Below are positions 57,625-64,000 of a stretch of DNA of 64,000 nucleotides, piece by piece. Numbering within the stretch: the stretch's first letter is position 1; every line of letters begins with the position of its first letter. The stretch is taken from the NCBI GenBank assembly GCA_949592205.1, contig CATIUR010000001.1, forward strand, positions 215,704,250-215,768,249, given 5' to 3'. The position numbers and the translations under genes are program-made. Below the pieces are notes generated by a model. The model did no database searches. It saw only the letters and a program-made list of their open reading frames with translations, and was not told the DNA's origin. The DNA comes from Helichrysum umbraculigerum. Its lineage: Eukaryota; Streptophyta; Magnoliopsida; Asterales; Asteraceae.

Positions 57625-58443
57625 GAGTAAGGTTCAAATGAGTATACCAATTTTGAGTGAGAATGAGGGAACCAATAAATTTATGCCATGTGTCACTTTA
57701 TTTTCTCCCATCCACATTTTTTAAAATTAAATATCTCACAAACGGTAAGTCGAAAAATCATGAAAATTGCACCATAAAATGCAGCGTTTTCTCCTCTTCG
57801 ATTTGCCATCCCTCAAGGCATACTTTCAACAACTTTTTTTCTTCTTCCATTTTTTGGTGGGTTTTACAAATTAGTAACACATGTGTCAGTGATTGGTATT
57901 ACATTTAATTTGTGGTTAAGGTTAGGGTTTAGGGTTAGGGTTAGGGTTTAGTAGGGTTTAGGGTTTATTAGGGTTTATTAGGGTTTAGGGTTTAGTAGGG
58001 TTTAAGGTTTAGGGTTTAGTATGATTTACGGTTTAGAGTTTTGTAAAGCATTTAAGGTTTAGGGTTTGGGGTTTAGGGGTTGAGGTTTGGGGTTTCGCCC
58101 CGAAACCCCAAACCTCAATCCCTAAACCCCAAACCCTAAACCCCAAACCATAAACCATAAACGCAACACTGTAACACATGTGTTAGTAAATGTGAAACCC
58201 ACAAAAAAAATGGAAAAAAAAATTTCGTCGAAAGTATGCCTTGAGGGACGACAAATCGAAGAGGAGAAAACGCTGAATTTAATGGTGCAATTTTCATAAT
58301 TTTTGGATTTGTCGTTTGTGAGATAATTGATGTTGAGAGTAAATGGGTTTTGTACATGTGGAACATTATCTTTGTATACATGGCTTGATATCATTGGTTC
58401 TCTCATTCTCACACAAATTCCTATTCTCATTTGAACCCTACCC
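57625..58443. mobile_element. Mutator-like foldback MITE with telomere-like core
   Basis: Inverted arms of about 270 bp (57625-57900 and 58165-58443) begin with a shared GTTCAAATGAG and contain the matching block ATTGCACCAT...CTCTTCGATTTG...CAAGGCATACTTTC. TTACTTTCAT flanks both sides (57615-57624 and 58444-58453), a 9-10 bp duplication typical of Mutator insertion. The core is degenerate TTTAGGG repeats. No transposase; ORFs in the arms are mirror images of each other and not genes. Confidence 0.75.
57916..58150. repeat. Inverted telomere-like (TTTAGGG) repeats
   Basis: Degenerate GGGTTTAGGG/GGGTTAGGG units run to about 58090, then reverse complement (CCCTAAACCC) from about 58105, meeting at GTTTCGCCCCGAAAC. 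Interstitial and palindromic, so not a chromosome end. Confidence 0.9.
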
Positions 58444-58694
58444 TTACTTTCATATCTAATATCTGATACCCTTATAATTGGTTTAAACTATTGGCTTAAA
58501 ACTTAGTATTTGTTCTATCGAAAATACCAACTTTACCCCTTGATAAGTCAATAGTATGTATTTTTGGAAGAGTCACCATGTCATACATTTAATATTATTC
58601 ATTTTGGAAACAATATTTAATTTAACCAATTGCACAAACAAACAAAAAATCCATATTTTTTTTAACCAAGACTACTTCATAAAAATCACACCAA

Positions 58695-58697
<3 letters not shown>

Positions 58698-58736
<39 letters not shown>

Positions 58737-58793
58737 TATTACTATTACTATTACTATTACTATTACTATTACTATTATTATTATTTACTTGAT
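58698..58793. repeat. (TTA)n/(TAC)n microsatellite
   Basis: About 96 bp of trinucleotide repeat. The poly-Leu ORF over it is an artefact. Confidence 0.95.
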
Positions 58794-58987
58794 TTATGAC
58801 ATTTTTTACATCAACTATGAAATGATTAATCATAATGATCGATTTCAAAAATCATTTTCGCCACATTGCGTGGGTATTTTTTAAAATATATTAAAAATAA
58901 CAGTAATTAATGAAAAACTAATAGCATTAATTGTTTTTAGTTGATATATGAACGAAAAGGTTAGGTAGAATTTATGGCCAAATATCC

Positions 58988-58997
58988 TTTATATAGG
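58988..58997 (+). promoter_or_regulatory. TATA box of the defensin-like gene
   Basis: TTTATATAGG about 40 bases before the ATG at 59029, implying a very short leader. Confidence 0.5.
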
Positions 58998-59028
58998 TTG
59001 AAAGAGATTTGTATGTTCCATAGAAAAA

Positions 59029-59403
59029 ATGAGTTTCTCCCTTTTTAGGACATTTGTGTTATTGATGCTGTTGATCACATGTAATGGTAAGAATTGTAAC
59101 ACATATAATTCTATTTGATAATTGTTATCAATTATAGTTCTGTTCTTATAATTGATAATCAATTTCATATATTATTTTTTATCGAAAATGTCAGGAGAAG
59201 ATATAATGAGAGATAGGGAGAAGTGGTGTGATCGTCCGAAATGGACCAAGCAACTTTGCGACGAGGATATATGCAAAAAAGAATGCAAAGATGATGGCTT
59301 TCCCAAAGCCTATTGCAAAAAGGTTGAACCATTTTTTATGTGTATGTGTCGTCGTCCATGTGCTTTTTCGCAACCAAATGTAACGATAACTCCATCAAAT
59401 TGA
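59029..59403 (+). CDS. Defensin-like secreted cysteine-rich peptide
   Basis: Two exons, 59029-59086 and 59195-59403, join in frame to 88 residues; the 108 bp intron is GT-AG. Exon 1 encodes a hydrophobic signal peptide (FVLLMLLITCNG), and exon 2 the mature peptide, the usual plant DEFL gene layout. The mature part has eight cysteines: WC, LC, C-x3-C (CKKEC), YC, C-x-C (CMC) and PC. This matches the Cys-stabilised alpha-beta pattern. Such peptides are antimicrobial or act as signals in reproduction; the target here is unknown. The charged residues (many Lys, Asp, Arg) and short tail are not diagnostic. TATA box close upstream suggests a functional gene. Confidence 0.8.
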
Positions 59404-61442
59404 TGTACGAAATCATGTCAATTTTGAAGTGAATAAATAGTACTTTAACTTTGTTTCCATATAAATGTAAAATAAGATGCTTCGATCATAAGATGGTCGA
59501 GTCTTGACCCTGACAAAAAACAAAAATTTAATTTCAAATTCTCCAATCATATTAACTACTCAAAAAGTTATAGTTATTTAATTACGGATGATGATTTCTA
59601 AACTAAAATCAACACCTTAAAACGAATTTGTGGTTTACAAATCACTTCCTATCAATCATGTATGATTATTTTTAAATTTATTAGTGATTATGACAAACAT
59701 GTAGCTAACATTCCATAAGTTACATACAATAGACATGGATGTAAAGAAAAATAAAGACTTACAATTTCAATTTTAATGATACTAAATAAGATTACTGGAT
59801 TACAGACTTGTGTGTTACACGAATGGTTAATGTAAGAGGTTTAAGTTGATTTATAGTATACAAATATTCCACGCAATTGCGCGGGATCAAGTTATAATTT
59901 GAGTAGAGCTTTTAAACCATTGAACAATGATAAAGTTTTATTCGTTACTTATATATTTATGAACAAATTATTGGCATTTTTAATCAACATCTATCGTAAT
60001 GTTCTTAGACAAGTATTTTTTAGCCCGCGCGTTGCGACGGAAGCTAAAAAAGAACACTGTAAAAAACTCACATAAGACACAAAACTATCGTCTAAATACG
60101 GTTTAATTCGTTTAATTATTGATTCTTATTAAATAAACTTTAGTGATTTTGCATCTTTTTAGTCATATGCATTTCTTCGTATTGTATTAATCATTAAATA
60201 TTATTTTCTTTACAGTAGCTTGTGTGTGTTGTTTTCATTGGATTAGAGGTTTTCAAATGTCTTTACAACCTATATTATTTTAAAAAACAATTTATGGTTG
60301 CTCTTTTTGTATTCATACTCTCTTTCGTTTACTTATTTATTAAAAAGATTATCATGACTAATTTATTAAAAATTATAAAGAAAATCTTAGGTTAAAATAA
60401 ATAACAAAAGTAAATGATGGGCTATCTAAGTCAAAGTGTCAAATAGTTTAAACACCCAAATTTTATTTTGTTGCCCCAAAAGCTTCCTAACATTCATCTC
60501 TTTGATATTAAACACAACTTAATATTTTTACAATTTTATTTTATCAAGCAAAGAAAGAAAAATAAACACAACAAAAGATGAAAAATAAACACACTTGTAA
60601 TAATGTGATTGGGTCATATACTATTCATTTAATAGTAGCTCCATTTAGCTTCCTGCTAAATGTAGGAGATTTTATTGACATTGGTTAAGTTTTCAAGGTG
60701 TATATATATATATATTAAACATGGAGCAAATTATTTAAAATCACCTAGTGCTTTTCAATATGTTTCATCGGTCATTCATGACTTTCAAAAATTATTTTGA
60801 ACAGTCTGTTTTTTTTGTAACTTTGTGCACGGATGGTCAAGTTTTTACCTGAGTGTTAGGGCAGTTAGGATCATGGGTTAAGTCTCACCATGTGCAATGC
60901 ACGTGAGGGTGTTTTAGTCATTTTCTATTCTTTCTCTTTCTTTTTTCACAAACATTTTGGTAGGACATTTTCATCAAAATAAATCTGAATCCCAACCATT
61001 TCCTGGATACCACGAGATAATATCTCAAATCAATTATCATACAATTTTATGCCTTTACTATCTAATATACCGTGTCACTTTCTGCACCAAATTCCAACCA
61101 CAAATCCAAATAGAGTACATTACAAGTTTACAAAGTCTTTAAATCGATAAGCATAAATCAAGTTAATAAACAAATAAGGATAAGGATCCCTGAATCAAAA
61201 GTAAAAACAAATCGCAAATCCGTATATAAGTTAATATTTATCATAAGTGAATGTTTAAGTATATTAAGTTGTAATTTTGATTAACATGATTTTCAAATAA
61301 AAGATAACAAATAATCGAAACTTATTGCTTACTGTAAGCCTGCATCATTGATCAAAATATATCATCTAACAGATCCAATCTCATTAGATATAATACTTAA
61401 GTAAAGGGAAGGGTCTAAGTACATAAAAGATAACACATAATC
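59404..61442. other. Intergenic, AT-rich, Helitron-like remnants
   Basis: Contains GC-rich spots CCACGCAATTGCGCGGGA (about 59870) and AGCCCGCGCGTTGCGACGG (about 60022), which resemble 3' hairpins of plant Helitrons, but no CTAG/CTRR end with correct context is visible. No supportable gene. Confidence 0.35.
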
Positions 61443-61508
61443 TTACTGCTCACAGACTTTGGAGTCCGAAGCATTAAAGTGAGATCCTTCTGGTGCAACA
61501 CCTGCCAT
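61443..61508 (-). pseudogene. Fragment resembling the start of an eIF4A gene
   Basis: On the minus strand a splice-acceptor-like TTTTTGCAG precedes CC-ATG and the codons for MAGVAPEGSHFNASDSKVCE, then a stop. The first nine residues match the eIF4A start MAGxAPEGSQF as I know it, including the intron placed just before ATG. After that the similarity fades, and the rest of the helicase is absent. Probably a captured or truncated gene piece. Confidence 0.4.
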
Positions 61509-61672
61509 GGCTGCAAAAAGTCAACAACAATCATCTTAAGAATTACAAAAGAATCTCCTTCCCTGGATGGCTTTCCATAATTATGAAGCTATATTAATCG
61601 CTACTATCCAATGTTTTAAAACCCAGGTTTTAGATTGACCCGCTTGGACTGCCAGGTCCGGGTCAACCCGGG

Positions 61673-63935
61673 TGTAACACCCCCAAATTTAACGAGTTGC
61701 GGAAGCATACTTTGGGTGTTACTAATCAATATACAAAGCACAAGATATATAGCAAACGACCTCTAAATGAGACGTTTGTAAAATAGTTACATTTCATAAT
61801 TTGAATCGTTTGAAAACCGTAGGTTTTCGTACACAAAAATGTAGTTTCCTAGAGTCCGCGCGTATAGCGGAAGATTCTACTACATAATCATAGTTACAAA
61901 AGATAATGCCAAAGAATCTTCGTTAAATGCAGTTTGTAAATCGTGCGACTCTAGCTAGCAATCCTGGAGTGAACCTACTCCGTAAGTGTACCTGAGATAC
62001 AAAGCTAGAAAGTGTCAACCAAAAAGGTTGGTGAATCTCACAGGTTTAGTAATAAGTAAATGTTATGAACCACAAGTATGTACCCGTATTGCTATCAAGC
62101 AAAGTAAGTTAATCAGTATATCAGTACAGTGCCATGAGCTCATAAGTTGAAGCTTAACCGTGTAGTGTGAAATAAATCACGTACCCCCGTGAGTGCTATC
62201 CGCACACTCATATGTAACAAATACTAATATGTCTGTTTCTACGTGTAAATCAGTACGTGGTGGCGCTACCACCCCAGACAGGGATTGTCAGTCCCAGATG
62301 GATCCATCTACTAGTAATCGCGCTTAAGTCCATAACTAACAACTTACGATTAGGAGGCTTTCAGTGGATAAAAGTAACTCATGCGTTTGTTTGTAATCAG
62401 TAATGTTTTCAATTCAGTACATTGTGTTCATACGTAAAACAGTTGCTAAGTATCTCACCCCAAAGTATAAAACAGTAAAAGTGGGGCTGTAAGACTCACC
62501 TGAGTCGAGCAGTGGTAAATAGCAAGTAGTAGTAAAGCAAGTAGGTTCTCCGAACCCGTAACCTTCTAGTGCCTAAACACGTAAGGTTAAGTAAGTAGAT
62601 GTCTCGCAAGACCATCTAGGCTAGTTGTTCATACAACCCGTTGTGTTTAATGTTGGTTCGTTACCGTTTGTATCAAAGTATACGGCCCGTTGGTGATTCG
62701 TTATAATTAAAGTTTATCATTTATAACGCAATTTAGTGCAATTGTATTAGAAAGTATGCTCTATGACGTTTGTTAAGTCGTATGACATAAGTATTTGAAG
62801 TTGTATAAATTCGACATTTTAGTGAAAATCTGAGTTTTCAAAGTTCTGTTTTGTGCGACGTAGCATGCGACGTAGGCATGCGACGTAAGGTGCGACGTAA
62901 GGTGCGACGTCAGGAGCGACGTCGGGTGCGACGTCGGGTGCGACGTAGGCATGTACGTCGCATGATGCGACCTTCGCAAATCAATGCGACGTAGGAGGCA
63001 GCGTCGCTAATGCGACGTTGAGGTTTTTGTGCGACGTAGGCCGCGACGTCGCAGAGGCCCCTGGCCAAATGCGACGTAGCGGTCTGATGGCCGGAATCTT
63101 TGTCGAAAACGAGTTTTCCGGTTTCCGTTGGGTCCAAATCTTTTACCCAACCCTTATATGAACATATTTAGCCATTATAAACTATAAAAACGTAAAAATG
63201 AGTAAAAACGGAGAGTTGTCGGGATTTGTCGGAAACTTACAAAGTGTCGGATCGAAAATCCGGAAAGATAGGAATGTAGATCGGGTAGTGGTGAACGTTT
63301 TCTTCCAAATGGAGGCTATGATCCGAGTGCGTTTAATATGTTTATTTGTTGATTTTTGTGGATATTTGAAGATGGTGGTGATTAGAGAAAAGAAAAGAGA
63401 AAGAAAGGAGAAAGAGAGTGAGTGGAAGATTATGAGAAGAAAGGAAAGGGAGGTGGGGGTTTTACCTCCACTTTTCAGTCCCCGCTCCCCGTGCGGTGTT
63501 CGTTTGCTCCGTCGTTTAAACGTTAAATATCCATTTTACTCGTTTAATTATATTTATAAAATTACAAATCTTGTTAAATAATTTATTTAAATTATTTCCT
63601 TAAATCTTTAATAGTTTACTTAAATTTAATTACTTTTGTTTCTAAATCGTGAACGTTTTAATCGAGTAGTACAAGTCAGTTAATAACCATTATAGAATAG
63701 TATTTCGGTCATAATTGCGTTATTTTAGTTTATAAACGTTTGTTCACCAACGTCCGTGTTAATCGAATAGAATTTCATTCTATTTAAGTTGTGTACGATT
63801 TAATCAAATCGCAAAGTTGTATATATATTCACCAACATATAATCCGATACATAAATTAGCCTAACACAGAACTAATTACATGTATTAACAAAAAAATTAG
63901 GCGCTAATACTAGCCCTAATTTGGCGGTTGTTACA
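61673..63935 (-). mobile_element. 3' LTR of a second Tekay-like chromovirus, running off the right edge
   Basis: TGTAACACCC at 61673 to GGTTGTTACA at 63935, 2263 bp. It is followed by the polypurine tract (CTTTTAACAAGGGGAGAA on the minus strand) and the TTTCGTCCCGAAATTAGCTCG block that also flanks the other element's LTR, so the internal region continues to the right. By end sequence and motif array it is the same subfamily as the solo LTR at 39287. The ORF at 63198-63581 is LTR leader sequence. Confidence 0.9.
62854..63080. repeat. CpG-rich array of TGCGACGTA / TACGTCGCA motifs
   Basis: About 15 occurrences of GCGACGT or ACGTCGC in 227 bp. It is the counterpart, in opposite orientation, of 40180-40446, with different spacing and losses. 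Confidence 0.9.
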
Positions 63936-64000
63936 TTCTCCCCTTGTTAAAAGAATTTCGTCCCGAAATTAGCTCGATTGCACGGTCGGTGCGTTGTCTG
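63936..64000 (-). mobile_element. Polypurine tract and start of the second chromovirus internal domain
   Basis: The first 65 bp match the arrangement at 44909-44950 of the complete element: PPT then TTTCGTCCCGAAAT. The coding part lies beyond the window. Confidence 0.8.

Noticed and set aside
57916..58150. Possible chromosome end
   Set aside because: Telomere-like repeats are degenerate, inverted, short and flanked by a transposon with target duplication.
58556..58792. Poly-Leu ORF
   Set aside because: Translation of a (TTA)n repeat.
59868..60050. Two Helitron 3' ends
   Set aside because: GC-rich hairpin-like spots are present, but no CTRR terminus with a following T and no TC start could be found.
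63198..63581. 127-codon ORF near the right edge
   Set aside because: Lies in LTR leader sequence matching other LTRs of the family; no protein features.

Overview
The window is nuclear DNA of a flowering plant, most likely a eudicot. It has split genes with GT-AG introns, AT-rich introns and intergenic DNA, plant-specific protein families, and many nested transposons. The repeat types fit an asterid, perhaps Asteraceae, but that is only an impression.

Layout. 1-4735 is LTR-retrotransposon debris on the minus strand: an open gag-region frame running off the left edge, a tRNA-Asp-type primer site, and LTR sequence. 4736-7921 is a 5'-truncated RTE-type LINE split by a Mutator-like element with about 300 bp inverted repeats. 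8512-35000 is the gene-rich part, with five host genes: a 3-ketoacyl-CoA synthase (KCS11-like, -), a small plastid-type protein of unknown function (+), NAA50 (-), V-ATPase subunit c'' (+) and the meiotic synaptonemal-complex protein ZYP1 (+). All splice models given here keep frame. Large introns of NAA50 and VHA-c'' carry a Helitron and hAT elements.

36611-57294 is the most notable segment: an essentially full-length endogenous caulimovirid (plant pararetrovirus), about 7.9 kb once two later insertions are subtracted. It lies between two long (AT)n tracts. Its order is movement protein, a small ORF, a coat-protein/zinc-knuckle frame continuous with protease-RT-RNase H, then a downstream ORF in the transactivator position, then a promoter-like region. 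A solo LTR (39287-41667) and a complete 10.4 kb Tekay-like Ty3/gypsy chromovirus (42529-52930, minus strand) interrupt it. Both are flanked by perfect 5 bp target duplications, and the viral frame agrees on either side.

57625-64000 holds a Mutator-like foldback element with inverted telomere-like repeats, a two-exon defensin-like secreted peptide gene, a probable eIF4A gene fragment, and the 3' LTR of another chromovirus that runs off the right edge. The chromovirus LTRs carry dense arrays of short CpG-containing motifs in both orientations, with a different motif version in each subfamily.
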